DNA of 49,749 bases. Origin: a virus. The notes below the pieces were generated by a model. It ran no database searches and was not told the origin of the DNA. It was given only the letters and a program-made list of their open reading frames with translations. The first letter of the stretch is position 1. Every line of letters begins with the position of its first letter. The stretch is from positions 1-49,749 of the IMG/VR virus record IMGVR_UViG_3300017987_000129; one strand, written 5' to 3'. The position numbers and the translations under genes are program-made. Below are positions 16,856-26,759 of the stretch, piece after piece.

Positions 16856-18291
16856 TCCTCTACTCCACTTAAAGTAAACCAAAATCTGGAACCTTCGCCA
16901 ATGTTGGATTCCACTCCGATTTCTCCATCGTATTCATGAACAATTCTTTTAGCAATAGCTAAACCAGCACCAATTTTGCCATTGGGGTTTAATACTTCAA
17001 ACATTTGAAAAATCTTATCATGATATCTTGGTTCTATTCCGGGACCATCATCTTTGATGATGAATTTTCCATTATCGTAAATCACATCAATTTCAACTAC
17101 GGATTCATTCGAGTGTTCAATTGCATTTTCTATAAACACATTGAATAACATTTGCATTTGGTGACGATTGGCATTTATCACAGGAAGATTAACTACGTTT
17201 AATTCAATATCTTTTCCAATGGAATTGACACCAACACAATTTTGGACTACTTCAGAAATATCAATCTCTGATCTAAAATCAGAATTAGGTATCTTTGTAT
17301 ATTCTAAAATGGCATCTATTAACCCATGCATTTTGGTTGATTTCTTTTTGATAGCTTTAAGGTGAGTTAAAGCCTCATCTGTAAGATGTTTTGGATCAAT
17401 GTCTTCTTCAAGCCAATTTGCTAAATTGGAAATAGCTCTCAGGGGAGATTTGAGATCGTGTGAAGAAAGTCTAATAAAGCCTTCAAGATCTTTAACTAAA
17501 CTTTCCACACGTTTCAAGTGTCTTTCACTTGCTTCAATTTCTGTAATATCTTCGATTTGAGAAACTGTGTGTATAAAGTTTCCATTTTCGTCTCGAACAA
17601 CTGAAACAGTAAGTCTTACTGGAAATACCGTGCCGTCTTTTTTGATGTATCTTTTCCGCATTTGATACGTGTCTAAAGTGCCAGCTAAAACCTGTTTAAA
17701 TTGATCCCAGTCTGGTTTGATATCATCTTCCAGAGTATGATCCATAAAAGTCATGGACAAAAGTTCTTCTTCTGTATATTGAAGCATTTCGCAAATAGCA
17801 GGATTAACTTTCAGCCATTCTCCACCTGCGGACACCAATCCCATGCCAATACCAGAAGCGTAAAACGCTCGTTCAAATCTATCTTTTTCTACGTCGAGTT
17901 CACCTGCTGAAGCTATGAATTTCAATGCTTTTGTTTGAACAAAAATCAATAAATAAACAGCGGTAATGACAGAAACAAATGCCGTTAAGAATTTCAGCAT
18001 TCCTGAAATTCTGTAAATGGGATTATAGAAGATGCACGCTTCTATCAAATGCGTAAAACCACAAAGGAAAATGAACAAAGAAAACAAAACAAGAAAAGTT
18101 TTAATCTTCTTGAGATTAGTGCTCATTCTGTAAAGAATAAACAAGAGCCCTACAGGAATAGCAAAATAGGAAACAAAAATTGTAATGTCAGAACAAATAT
18201 GAAGCCAACCTTCAAATTGACTCCAATTTCCGCAACTCCATCTTGCTGGATAGTCAGATGTGTCAAATAGTTTTTTGAAAAATTCTAACAT
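16852..18291 (-). CDS. Ethylene-receptor-like (ETR1 domain) PAS histidine kinase
   Basis: 479 residues. Residues 30-125 form three membrane helices with the ethylene-binding domain pattern: SDITIFVSYFAIP (Asp35, Tyr42) and FLCGFTHLIE (Cys77, His81, spaced as the copper-ligand Cys65/His69 of plant ETR1). A PAS domain covers about 135-255. The DHp H-box is SSHDLKSPLR (His278). The HATPase_c N, G1 and G2 boxes are NVFIENAIEHS, IIKDDGPGIEP and KIGAGLAIAK. There is no receiver domain and no response regulator nearby. ATG overlaps the stop of the upstream nuclease gene. Confidence 0.88.
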   Translation of the reverse strand: MLEFFKKLFDTSDYPARWSCGNWSQFEGWLHICSDITIFVSYFAIPVGLLFILYRMSTNLKKIKTFLVLFSLFIFLCGFTHLIEACIFYNPIYRISGMLKFLTAFVSVITAVYLLIFVQTKALKFIASAGELDVEKDRFERAFYASGIGMGLVSAGGEWLKVNPAICEMLQYTEEELLSMTFMDHTLEDDIKPDWDQFKQVLAGTLDTYQMRKRYIKKDGTVFPVRLTVSVVRDENGNFIHTVSQIEDITEIEASERHLKRVESLVKDLEGFIRLSSHDLKSPLRAISNLANWLEEDIDPKHLTDEALTHLKAIKKKSTKMHGLIDAILEYTKIPNSDFRSEIDISEVVQNCVGVNSIGKDIELNVVNLPVINANRHQMQMLFNVFIENAIEHSNESVVEIDVIYDNGKFIIKDDGPGIEPRYHDKIFQMFEVLNPNGKIGAGLAIAKRIVHEYDGEIGVESNIGEGSRFWFTLSGVEE

Positions 18292-18827
18292 TAAATCTCA
18301 AACCAAAACTTTTCATTTGTTGACGATAACAACTTTTCCAAAGTTCCAATATTCCAATCACGATAAACAAATGAGTAGTCAAAATTTGACACGCTGATAT
18401 CTGTGTTCTTGGCAATAAAAATCCATGGTTTACGACTTCGCTTCCAAAGAATGATTGGTTTACGTCCACTTTGTTCAGCATCATGTGTAGATTGTTCTAT
18501 AAATTCATCAAGTCTGGCACAGCCACCATCTAAAACGCTGCTAAAATCCACATCATTGTCGTACCCACCTTTACATTCAATAACCCACTTAAACCCTTCA
18601 GGACAACACAAGTCGCCAATAAATGAATCTCTTGCATGTGCAGGCATAGATGTAACTTGGCTCCATCGATTGCCGGAACCAACAGATCGAGAAAATTCTT
18701 TTTTGAAATGTTTGGTAAGAAGCTTGCAGAGTTCCAGTTCAACTCTGTTTCCTTTTCTTTTGCCATTTACTCTCTTTTTGTCGCTGCTCATGTTTTCAAA
18801 AATATCGTCAATATCAAGATCATCCAT
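18291..18827 (-). CDS. PD-(D/E)XK nuclease / Holliday-junction-resolvase-like
   Basis: 178 residues. GKRKGNRVELELCKLL (early Glu), FSRSVGSGNRWSQ, then FIGDLCCPEGFKWVIECKGG gives the E..GD..ECK nuclease core (Asp about 71, Glu-x-Lys about 84-86). This layout fits RecU/Hjc-like or VRR-NUC endonucleases of large phages. First gene of the overlapping minus-strand operon with the histidine kinase. Specificity unknown. Confidence 0.7.
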   Translation of the reverse strand: MDDLDIDDIFENMSSDKKRVNGKRKGNRVELELCKLLTKHFKKEFSRSVGSGNRWSQVTSMPAHARDSFIGDLCCPEGFKWVIECKGGYDNDVDFSSVLDGGCARLDEFIEQSTHDAEQSGRKPIILWKRSRKPWIFIAKNTDISVSNFDYSFVYRDWNIGTLEKLLSSTNEKFWFEI

Positions 18828-18917
18828 ACAAATATGTATGATTATTGACTAATAACATCCTTTAATTTTAGGATAACGTATAATGAACGAAATGAAGAAT
18901 ATCCTTGGTTTACACAC

Positions 18918-18924
18918 TAAATAG
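18918..18924 (+). promoter_or_regulatory. Candidate late promoter box (TAAATAG)
   Basis: CTAAATAG 7-13 bases upstream of the ATG at 18931, with no clear Shine-Dalgarno in between. Matches the core of T4-type late promoters; inferred. Confidence 0.4.
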
Positions 18925-18930
18925 AGTGCT

Positions 18931-19458
18931 ATGTTCAACAAATTTACAGAATGGGCTAATTACAAGCTTGAAGAATCAACCGCTGAATCCGCACCTAAAA
19001 CAAAAATGCCGGAAAAGGGCGATATTGTCATCAAGCGGCCCAGTGCTGTCTTTTGGGATGACCGTAAGCCAAAATCGTCTTGGGTAAAATGTCCAAGCAA
19101 TAGAAATCTGAATAATACTTCTATGACAATGTATATTGTCATAGGAGATCAGGACTTTGGGCATGACGGTAAAATTCCGGCTCTCAACACCAGCCCTGCC
19201 AAAAATAGAAGCAGAAAGAAAACTTGGCTGGACCCGGAACATTTATTTGATATTACGGACATCTACAAGCCAGAAGACAGAAAAGGCAATAATGTTTGGT
19301 TGAGAATACCGCCTGATTCCAAATATCGAGAGATATATGACTTTTGGAAACAAGAGTGTTTAGAAGAACCTATCGAAGAGAACAAAAACTACAAAAGAAT
19401 GTGGAAAGTGGATTTGAATGAACAAAAGCTGTACAGAGAGTATCCAACAGGAGGGTGA
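18931..19458 (+). CDS. Hypothetical protein with T4-type capsid-targeting-like N-terminus
   Basis: 175 residues. The first 16 residues (MFNKFTEWANYKLEES) are an amphipathic helix ending in LEE, similar to the capsid-targeting leader cleaved by T4-type prohead protease. The body contains WDDRKPKSSWVKCPS and HLFDITDIYKPEDR; no known fold. Late-type box directly upstream. Possibly packaged in the head; inferred. Confidence 0.55.
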   Translation: MFNKFTEWANYKLEESTAESAPKTKMPEKGDIVIKRPSAVFWDDRKPKSSWVKCPSNRNLNNTSMTMYIVIGDQDFGHDGKIPALNTSPAKNRSRKKTWLDPEHLFDITDIYKPEDRKGNNVWLRIPPDSKYREIYDFWKQECLEEPIEENKNYKRMWKVDLNEQKLYREYPTGG

Positions 19459-19459
19459 C

Positions 19460-19975
19460 ATGGGGTTTAAAACCTACTTGTTAAACGAAGAAAAAAGTCA
19501 TCTGGGGCACAAAGTAACCGATGTGCTCACTACCGTGCATGATCTTCAGAATGACATGGAGCACATGGGCGTTCGTCAAACAACACGATTAGCAGACGAC
19601 ATTGTCAACAGAATAAGAAAAATTCTTCACAGCCAGTGGACAATCAAGCAACAAAAGCATTTGCAATCACTTCAAAAAGTGGCAGTTGCTTTAAAGAAAA
19701 CCATTGAAGAAAAAGGTGATCTAAAGCAAATGATCCCGGCAGCAGCTCAGGAACTGGAAAATGTTTCTACTAAACTGGGAATCAAAACAACAAGTGCTTT
19801 AGATCAAGCAGCAGAACTTGGCGGCGAAGACGTTGAACAGCAGGATATGGAATTGACCTCACAACAGGATGGCCCAGAACAACCTGTTGATCCTCAAATG
19901 GACCAAATGGGACAAATGCCGCCAGATCCGAATCAACAAGACCCCATGATGGGACAGGGACAACAAGGCTTCTGA
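19460..19975 (+). CDS. Coiled-coil protein with capsid-targeting-like leader
   Basis: 171 residues from ATG at 19460, chosen for CAGGAGGG 5 bases upstream and 1 base after the previous stop. Begins MGFKTYLLNEE, a leader-like amphipathic peptide followed by an L-x-E site. Then a long helical region and a Gln/Pro/Met-rich tail (PQMDQMGQMPPDPNQQ) ending QGF. Its last codons, CAAGGCTTCTG, supply the binding site for the next gene. Possible internal virion protein. Confidence 0.6.
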   Translation: MGFKTYLLNEEKSHLGHKVTDVLTTVHDLQNDMEHMGVRQTTRLADDIVNRIRKILHSQWTIKQQKHLQSLQKVAVALKKTIEEKGDLKQMIPAAAQELENVSTKLGIKTTSALDQAAELGGEDVEQQDMELTSQQDGPEQPVDPQMDQMGQMPPDPNQQDPMMGQGQQGF

Positions 19976-20451
19976 TGAAATCTCCATATGGAATAGGCAC
20001 AAAAAATGTGTCTATTAAATCCGGGATAGTAGAAAAAACCTTTTCAAATCAAGCTAATTATAACTCTGAAGTACATCATTTAAATAAATTAGCTGACTTT
20101 CATCGTGTTCCTAATATAATTGAATTAAATGACGAAAAAATGTCTATAAAAATGACATATGTGGGTGAACCAATAAGTCGAATTACAATCCCTGAAGATT
20201 GGCGACATCAATGCAATGATATTTTAGACGGTCTGCAAAAATACAACTGCGTTCATGGAGACCTAGAAGAAAACGTGACAGTTTTAAATGGTAAACTTCA
20301 CATAATAGATTTTGCTAACTCATACAAAGATGAATGGGGACACAAAGGAGATGAATATCTCTTGTTTCTGCACATTGTGTGTGTTCACAAAAACTTCAAA
20401 AAACAAGACTTAATTGACCTGTCTGAAAGAAAACGATCTATCCTGATTTAG
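19975..20451 (+). CDS. Miniature protein-kinase-like phosphotransferase
   Basis: 158 residues; ATG overlaps the preceding stop (TGATG). Carries VHGDLEENVTVLNGKLHIID followed by FANS, matching the catalytic loop HGDxxxxN and a DFx metal-binding loop of RIO/antibiotic-kinase-like folds. The N-lobe is very short (Lys-Glu pair not certain), with a hinge-like MTYVGEPI. Could be a tailored kinase or a pseudokinase. Ends TAG TAG; overlaps the 3' end of CTP synthase by 14 bases. Confidence 0.6.
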   Translation: MKSPYGIGTKNVSIKSGIVEKTFSNQANYNSEVHHLNKLADFHRVPNIIELNDEKMSIKMTYVGEPISRITIPEDWRHQCNDILDGLQKYNCVHGDLEENVTVLNGKLHIIDFANSYKDEWGHKGDEYLLFLHIVCVHKNFKKQDLIDLSERKRSILI

Positions 20452-22081
20452 TAGTTGAAGCCACGTAATGATCCTTTGCGGCATTAAGCAACCCTACAAA
20501 CAAAGGTGCTGGATTTTGAAAGCGTGACTTAAACTCAGGATGAGCCTGAGTTCCAACAAAATAAGGATGAATTTCAGGATCAAGTTCCATCATTTCTACA
20601 AGATTGCTTTCAGGGGTTCTTCCAACTACTCGAAACCCTTTCTTTTCAAGCTTGCAAACATAATCACCATTCACTTCGTAACGATGGCGATGTCTTTCGC
20701 TGATATTTTTCTTGTTTCCATAAAGGGAACGAATGATCCCTTTTTCAAGTATACAGTCATATGATCCCAAACGCATTGTGCCTGATTTGTGATCGATATT
20801 TTCTTGACCATCAACATAATCAATCACGTAACGATGAGAATCTTTCTTTTTCGAAAATTCTCGACTCGTGGCATCATCCCACCCAAGAACATTCTGTGCA
20901 AACTCGATAACAGCACATTGAAGACCAAGGCAAATCCCCAAGAAAGGAATTTTCTTTTCCCGACAATATCGAATTGCAAGTGTCTTGCCTTCAACTCCAC
21001 GTGAATCAAATCCGCCCGGAACAATGACTCCATTAACATCTTTGAAAATATGGCGAACACTGCGTAAATCTTTGCCCTCTAATTCTTCAGCGTTGATCCA
21101 AGTGATTTTAACTTTAGTCTCACAATCCACGCTGGCATGAACAAGGGCTTCTTTAAGGCTTTGATAAGCTTCATCGCAATTATCGTACTTGCCAACAATG
21201 GCAATATTTGTATCTGGATAATCTTCGCCTTCAATATAAGCTTCCACCAATTTTCGATACTTGTGTATCTTGACGCCTTTTCGAGGCAGGTGGAATTTGT
21301 CGGCAATCAAATCATCAACGTGCCTATCGTAGAACTCAATAGGCACTTGGTAAATTGAACTTACATCAGGAGCTTCAAAAACAGCTTCTCTGGATACATT
21401 GGTTAAACGAGCAACTTTGTCCAATATTTGTTTTGGAAGCTCTCTATCAGTACGACAAAGCAGCATTTCAGGTTGAATGCCATGCATCAACAAAGTTTTC
21501 ACGGAGTTTTGTAATGGTTTTGTTTTGAATTCTTTGACGGTTGCATTCCAAATTACTGGAGCAACCATAATGACCATTACATTATCAGGGTTTGCTTGTT
21601 TAAATTGCCGTATTGCTTCATAAAACCCACTGGATTCAATATCGCCAACTGTTCCACCAATTTCAGCTATAACGATGTTGTCATTAGTGCCCAGTGCTTT
21701 TAGTCGTTCGTGAACCTTACCTGTAACATGAGGGATCACCTGAACAGTTTCACCAAGGTATTGCCCTTGTTCTTCTTCGCTCAAAAGCTCTTTATACAAA
21801 GTACCACTGGTAAAAATATTTTTGCCAGACATTGTAATGTCTGTAATTCGTTCGTAATGACCGAGATCAAGATCTGTTTCTGATCCGTCATCACAAAGAA
21901 ACACCTCGCCGTGTTGACGAGGATTCATAGTGCCAGCATTAACGTTAAGATAAGGATCGAGTTTGATCAACTCTACATTAGATCCACGCATTTTTAGCAA
22001 CAAGCCAATTGAAGCGGCACTGATGCCTTTTCCTGTCCCAGAATACACACCTCCTACCACAACAATAAATTTGCCAGTCAT
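20438..22081 (-). CDS. pyrG: CTP synthase
   Basis: 547 residues, full length. The amidoligase domain starts with GGVYSGTGKGISAASIG (P-loop) and contains DGSETDLDLGHYERI and EIGGTVGDIES. The glutaminase domain has GVIVPGGFDSRGVEGK and the nucleophile elbow PFLGICLGLQ, and late AHPEFKSRF with the His/Glu dyad. Converts UTP to CTP with glutamine. With the ribonucleotide reductase and OPRT genes it boosts pyrimidine supply. Stop is TAG, so TAG is an ordinary terminator here. Confidence 0.97.
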   Translation of the reverse strand: MTGKFIVVVGGVYSGTGKGISAASIGLLLKMRGSNVELIKLDPYLNVNAGTMNPRQHGEVFLCDDGSETDLDLGHYERITDITMSGKNIFTSGTLYKELLSEEEQGQYLGETVQVIPHVTGKVHERLKALGTNDNIVIAEIGGTVGDIESSGFYEAIRQFKQANPDNVMVIMVAPVIWNATVKEFKTKPLQNSVKTLLMHGIQPEMLLCRTDRELPKQILDKVARLTNVSREAVFEAPDVSSIYQVPIEFYDRHVDDLIADKFHLPRKGVKIHKYRKLVEAYIEGEDYPDTNIAIVGKYDNCDEAYQSLKEALVHASVDCETKVKITWINAEELEGKDLRSVRHIFKDVNGVIVPGGFDSRGVEGKTLAIRYCREKKIPFLGICLGLQCAVIEFAQNVLGWDDATSREFSKKKDSHRYVIDYVDGQENIDHKSGTMRLGSYDCILEKGIIRSLYGNKKNISERHRHRYEVNGDYVCKLEKKGFRVVGRTPESNLVEMMELDPEIHPYFVGTQAHPEFKSRFQNPAPLFVGLLNAAKDHYVASTTKSG

Positions 22082-22091
22082 CTTTTTTCCC

Positions 22092-22283
22092 CTACCTTCT
22101 TTGTCTACACAATCTGAGAAGAATGATGATCAGACATGCTACAGCAGACCAAGTTTTGATCGCAAATGGTATTTTCAGCCCAAAAAGAACGTTTAGGCTC
22201 CAAATAACCACAAAAGGGGTGGCGGTGATCAAAATCAAGACCACCACCACCCGAATGATCAACAAGACATTCTCATTGTTCAT
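22092..22283 (-). CDS. Small membrane protein
   Basis: 63 residues with two hydrophobic helices (VLLIIRVVVVLILITATPF and SAVACLIIILL) and a basic end (RLCRQRR). TGAGGTAAC upstream of ATG. Lies 10 bases upstream of pyrG. Function unknown. Confidence 0.55.
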   Translation of the reverse strand: MNNENVLLIIRVVVVLILITATPFVVIWSLNVLFGLKIPFAIKTWSAVACLIIILLRLCRQRR

Positions 22284-22351
22284 GTTACCTCAATTCCAAA
22301 ATTTATTCAACTCTACATGAGTTAGCTATTTGGTTTTTTATCGGCAACTTA

Positions 22352-24613
22352 TCAAACGTACTGTAAATCGCAACTGCCACCTGCGCAAGCAATGGTAGCT
22401 TCGAGGCGAGTATTGTCTTGCTCTTCAATCATAGCAGAGAAATCAACATCTTTGTATTCTCTCATGAGATCGCAATAATACTTCCAATTGTTTACGTCTT
22501 TCAAACAATAAGTCATCTGTTTGATGTTTCCATCAAAATACCTTTCAGCAAACTGTTTTGCTCGACGAACCCAATCAACCTTAGCTTCGTAAACTTGTTG
22601 TTCACGTTCCTGTTCTCGAACATCTTCTAAACTGATATGCGGCATTTCTTCAGTAACTTTTGGTTGTGGCTCTGTAAGAGGTTCTCCCAGTCCCAAAACG
22701 ACTTCACAAGCTTTCCAAAGATTGTCATTGAAAGCATGAAGCCCATCAACAATCAAACCGCTTGCCATAACACTTGCATCGCCATACATTTTAACCAATT
22801 GAGATGGACGATAAATTGCAGTGAATGGAGCTTGTGGGTAATCTTTGTCCCCTGTAATTGGCAAGAGACTAATACCGGCAAAGTATTTCCTATTCTTGAA
22901 AATATACTGAGTGACATCATCCCATTCATCTTCCTTGACTGTAATTGTATTTGAAACATTATGCACCAGCCAATCAGCGGTACATCTGGATTCAACAGTT
23001 CCTGCCATGACCCAGTTTTGTTGAGTGCTTTTAACATGATCCAACAAAGTGAGAGCATCAATGTCATTCTTAGTCTTAGCACCTTTAGGCACTTCAACAC
23101 AAAAAGCAATGACCTCATCGGTGCCATTGGCTGACCAGACAGATTTTTCAACAGCTAATGGGTTGATTTCTTTAAAGAATTTCAGGGGCGGCTCAAGATA
23201 GTTGCCCTGAGAACGACGAATATAAACACTGGCGTGATGTGGGTGAATGCCGGAAGCAGTTCCCAAAATACAAGAAGTTGTCCCTGCTGGTTTCACGCAT
23301 GTTGCACGAGCAGTTGGATTGATGCCAATTTTCTCAGCGATCTTTTCATTTGTCTTAATGATCAACTTAGCATTTTGCCGTTGAAGTTTGGGATCAAACA
23401 AAACGTCTGGATTATCCATCATGCCAGTAATGCTTACTCCCAACAAAGCTTCTCTCTCAATGATTCTTCGAGATGTGTCGCCCAGATATTTCAAATCTGT
23501 GTAACCTGCCTGACAAGTGCCAATAATAGCAGCGGCTTTAGAAGCCGTTTTGAAATCTTCAGGAGTCTTACATTTTGCTCCATTGATTTCACAAAGATTA
23601 CAAGCTTCCCAGCCACTTTTACCAGTAATTTCATCAACTGGATAAAGGCCAATTTCTACACACGGGTTTACCAACAATTCTGTTGAATCTGACCAGACAA
23701 AACCCGGTTCGCCAAATTCACGCACATAAGACATCAGTTCTTCAAACTGTTCTTTAGTGGTTTCATTACGAATTAAAAGTGCTGAATTGTTGCTGCGACC
23801 ACGTTGTGGGTTTTCTGCAAACCAATTACCCGTTTTTGCAGTTGCCATTTCTTTGTCAGTAGGACTAAAAAGACAAATTGTGGCAGATCGTCTTACGCCA
23901 CCACTCAACACAGCATCTGAGGCGTGCATGACAATGTCATATGCATCAATTGGTCGAATGCGACTTTGACCTCTTTCAAGACAGGCGTCCAATAGCTCAC
24001 GAACTTTTTCCAAAGCTATTTTGAGCGGTTTAGGACCGGGTGCCTTCCCAGATGAAGAACCCAAAGGAGCACCTTCAGGACGAATCAAACTGTAGTCAAA
24101 TACTACATCAAACCCTTCAAATTCCGGGAATTCTCCACCAGACATATAGCTACTCAAAAGAACACCAAGTGAATCAGCCCAGCCTTCAATTGAGTCCGGT
24201 ATTAGATATGTTTTGTTTTTGCCCAAGCGTTCTGGAACAAAATCAGGAATTTTAGCAACATGATGTTCCTGCACTGAAAAACCTGTTCCACAACCGCACA
24301 ACAATAGCCAAAAACATTCTTGAAAAAATCGCATTCTGTCACAATATGATGCGATGCAATTATAGATTCTGGCATTCTTCTTTTCAATCGGTTTGCCCCC
24401 GAACTGTAAAGCTCGTTGCGACCCTAAGACCCGCTTCTGCCTCACTTGCTCGAAGGCCCATTCAATCTCTTGTGTAATTTCCGGGTAGCGTCGAATGTGC
24501 ATGTCTCGCACTCTTTCAACCGCTTCATTCCAAGTTTCTCTCCTGCTTTTCTCTGGCAAGTATCGTGCGTACTTGCTCACAAATGTATACTCTTGTAGAG
24601 CCGATAATGACAT
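22352..24613 (-). CDS. nrdJ: Adenosylcobalamin-dependent (class II) ribonucleotide reductase
   Basis: 753 residues from ATG at 24613, preceded by AGAGAGG. Signature segments: YNCIASYCD (about 84-92), CGCGTGFSVQ (107-116), NPCVEIGLYP, EACNLCEING, the loop PAGTTSCILGTASGIHPHHA and the C-terminal redox pair AGGSCDLQ. The monomeric Lactobacillus-type RTPR layout fits best. It makes deoxynucleotides from ribonucleotides using vitamin B12 rather than oxygen or a second subunit, so it works in aerobic or anaerobic hosts. Confidence 0.93.
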   Translation of the reverse strand: MSLSALQEYTFVSKYARYLPEKSRRETWNEAVERVRDMHIRRYPEITQEIEWAFEQVRQKRVLGSQRALQFGGKPIEKKNARIYNCIASYCDRMRFFQECFWLLLCGCGTGFSVQEHHVAKIPDFVPERLGKNKTYLIPDSIEGWADSLGVLLSSYMSGGEFPEFEGFDVVFDYSLIRPEGAPLGSSSGKAPGPKPLKIALEKVRELLDACLERGQSRIRPIDAYDIVMHASDAVLSGGVRRSATICLFSPTDKEMATAKTGNWFAENPQRGRSNNSALLIRNETTKEQFEELMSYVREFGEPGFVWSDSTELLVNPCVEIGLYPVDEITGKSGWEACNLCEINGAKCKTPEDFKTASKAAAIIGTCQAGYTDLKYLGDTSRRIIEREALLGVSITGMMDNPDVLFDPKLQRQNAKLIIKTNEKIAEKIGINPTARATCVKPAGTTSCILGTASGIHPHHASVYIRRSQGNYLEPPLKFFKEINPLAVEKSVWSANGTDEVIAFCVEVPKGAKTKNDIDALTLLDHVKSTQQNWVMAGTVESRCTADWLVHNVSNTITVKEDEWDDVTQYIFKNRKYFAGISLLPITGDKDYPQAPFTAIYRPSQLVKMYGDASVMASGLIVDGLHAFNDNLWKACEVVLGLGEPLTEPQPKVTEEMPHISLEDVREQEREQQVYEAKVDWVRRAKQFAERYFDGNIKQMTYCLKDVNNWKYYCDLMREYKDVDFSAMIEEQDNTRLEATIACAGGSCDLQYV

Positions 24614-24729
24614 CAAATCCTCTCTTTCTGTGATGTGTCTTGTTTAAATTGGGACAGGTAGCTAGACCTTATGAGTTTAGTTTTTTAGGCAACTTCATCG
24701 TCCAAAAACGTAATAACTGTTGCGGCTGA

Positions 24730-26724
24730 TTATGAAACAAGTTTAGTGACATCATCCTTCTTACGAAGAGTGAGACTTTCACAGCCTTGAAGCATGTCTA
24801 GGAGATTTTCATTATGCGTTGTAACAAAAACCTGACGTTCTTTAGCCAACTCAAAGACCATATTATAAACGCCAGTCACACCAACTCGGTCAATTCCACC
24901 ACCTGTAATCTCATCCAAGAAAACAAGTGACGGACAACTTCCACTGTGCAGCATCATGACATAAGAAAATGCCTGCGATACAGCCAAATTGATGCGTCTT
25001 TTCTCTCCATTTGACATAGAGTAATAGTTGGCCTTTGCTCCATTTCTCTTAACTTCAATATCGAGTTGGTTATCAAATATAACCTCAATCTTATTATCAA
25101 TCAGATGTTGCAACCAATAAGAAACCCTTGAATTAAGAGCCGGAATTGCTCCTTCAACTACAAACTTTCGAATGCCTTTATCGCTAAAAGCATCGAACCA
25201 GAAATCAACATAAGGTACTAAACTTTCCACCTTTTTAATTTCCTCTTTTTTCTGTTCTATTTCATTTTTTCTATCTGCCTGTTCTTTAATTGTTGATTCC
25301 AAAATTTCCTTGTAGGGTGAATCACCCTTGAATTCTTCTTCTTTGGACTTACAGAGCTTTTTAAGATCAACAATCTCTGTTTCCAGAATTTGTTGAGCCG
25401 AATTCCCTTCAGGTTTCTTTATGTTCCCAAGATTAACCACTTCCTGACGGAGTGTGCTTAGTTTGTCTTCTATGTTTGTGACAGTTTTGTTTGCCTCTTT
25501 AATGTGATCTTCTAATTTAGAGACAATAGCTGATTTAGCCTTAAAACTTTCTGTGTCTTTTTCACTTGCTGTTGCTAATTTTTGGATCTCTGAAGCGCAG
25601 GTGTTAACAATGTTTTGAGCATGCGTTAAAACACTGCCATAGTTTTCTTTGGTTATTTTTCCATGGCAAGTTGGGCAAACCTGCCCATCTTCAAGAGATT
25701 CAAGCGAAACAACAAGTTCTTTGTTTGTCTCTAATTTTTCCTTCAAAGATTTTATCTTAAGATTCTTTTCCTGAAGGGTGAGGTTGATAGATTGCTTTTG
25801 TTCACGTGCCTTTTCTAATTTCTCATTGGCATCTGCTACGATTCCATTAAGACGATCTCTTTTATGATCAAATTCATCAACTTTACCCTGCTTTTCCAAA
25901 AGTTGTTCTTGAGCTTCTTGGTATTTAGCAAGAGCTTTCCCTTCATCTGTTGATGAAAGTTCTTGCTGTTTTGATAAAATTTCACTTTTCAATTCTGTTA
26001 TTTTGTTCTCAACACCTTTTCTCCAGTCGCTTTCTTTCTTCGTGACCATAGAAACACGTTCATCGCAGTTTTTAATTTCTACTTTAAGCCTTTCATATTC
26101 TATGGATTTTCCTTCTATACTTTTCTTGATGCTCTTACGAAGCTCTTTGGCAGACTCGTGGTGTTCACGATATGTGTCTAGCCCAAGAAGATTCTCTGTA
26201 ATCTTACGCTTGGTAGGACCATCCGACTCCAAGAAAGAATGAGAATTAGAGTCATCAAAAACAATGATGTTGCAGAATGCTCTGTGTGTAAGACCAATGA
26301 TTTTTTCAATATACTTTTGGGTCTCACGCATAGTACCCATTGTCACTTCTGTTTCTTTATCCCAGATGTGATCTTTGCTTTTCCAAACCTTTAGTTTGTT
26401 AGGTTTGCGATAGCGAACAACTCTATGATCATCAAATTGAACTTCGACAACGAGTCCCTTCTCGGTCAAAGAATTGATGACCTCTCCTTCAGAGAGTTGT
26501 TTTGGGCTTTTAACGGTTCTACCGTAAAGAGCATAGGAGATGATGTCTTGAAGAGTGCTTTTACCAGCGCCATTGGAGGCTGGCTCTTTATTTGTGCCAT
26601 CATCGAGGTTTTCACCCCTTACTAAGACGAGACTTCCATAATTGTCAAAAAAAAGTTCGATCCCTTCAGGACCGAAACAAATGAAGTTCTTCGCCGAAGC
26701 ATAATGAAATTTTAGATCTCGCAC
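24730..26724 (-). CDS. SbcC/Rad50-like recombination nuclease subunit (T4 gp46-like)
   Basis: 664 residues from GTG at 26724, chosen for GGAGG 6 bases upstream; the frame is open further back. Walker A NGAGKSTLQDII near residue 55, long coiled coils from about 190 to 540 interrupted by the zinc hook CPTCHG, and a C-terminal signature YSMSNGEKRRINLAVS plus Walker B CPSLVFLDEITGGG. Acts with the gp47-like subunit to process ends for recombination-dependent replication. Confidence 0.92.
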   Translation of the reverse strand: MRDLKFHYASAKNFICFGPEGIELFFDNYGSLVLVRGENLDDGTNKEPASNGAGKSTLQDIISYALYGRTVKSPKQLSEGEVINSLTEKGLVVEVQFDDHRVVRYRKPNKLKVWKSKDHIWDKETEVTMGTMRETQKYIEKIIGLTHRAFCNIIVFDDSNSHSFLESDGPTKRKITENLLGLDTYREHHESAKELRKSIKKSIEGKSIEYERLKVEIKNCDERVSMVTKKESDWRKGVENKITELKSEILSKQQELSSTDEGKALAKYQEAQEQLLEKQGKVDEFDHKRDRLNGIVADANEKLEKAREQKQSINLTLQEKNLKIKSLKEKLETNKELVVSLESLEDGQVCPTCHGKITKENYGSVLTHAQNIVNTCASEIQKLATASEKDTESFKAKSAIVSKLEDHIKEANKTVTNIEDKLSTLRQEVVNLGNIKKPEGNSAQQILETEIVDLKKLCKSKEEEFKGDSPYKEILESTIKEQADRKNEIEQKKEEIKKVESLVPYVDFWFDAFSDKGIRKFVVEGAIPALNSRVSYWLQHLIDNKIEVIFDNQLDIEVKRNGAKANYYSMSNGEKRRINLAVSQAFSYVMMLHSGSCPSLVFLDEITGGGIDRVGVTGVYNMVFELAKERQVFVTTHNENLLDMLQGCESLTLRKKDDVTKLVS

Positions 26725-26759
26725 ACCAAACCTCCATGTCTGTGGCGAAGGGTTATACT

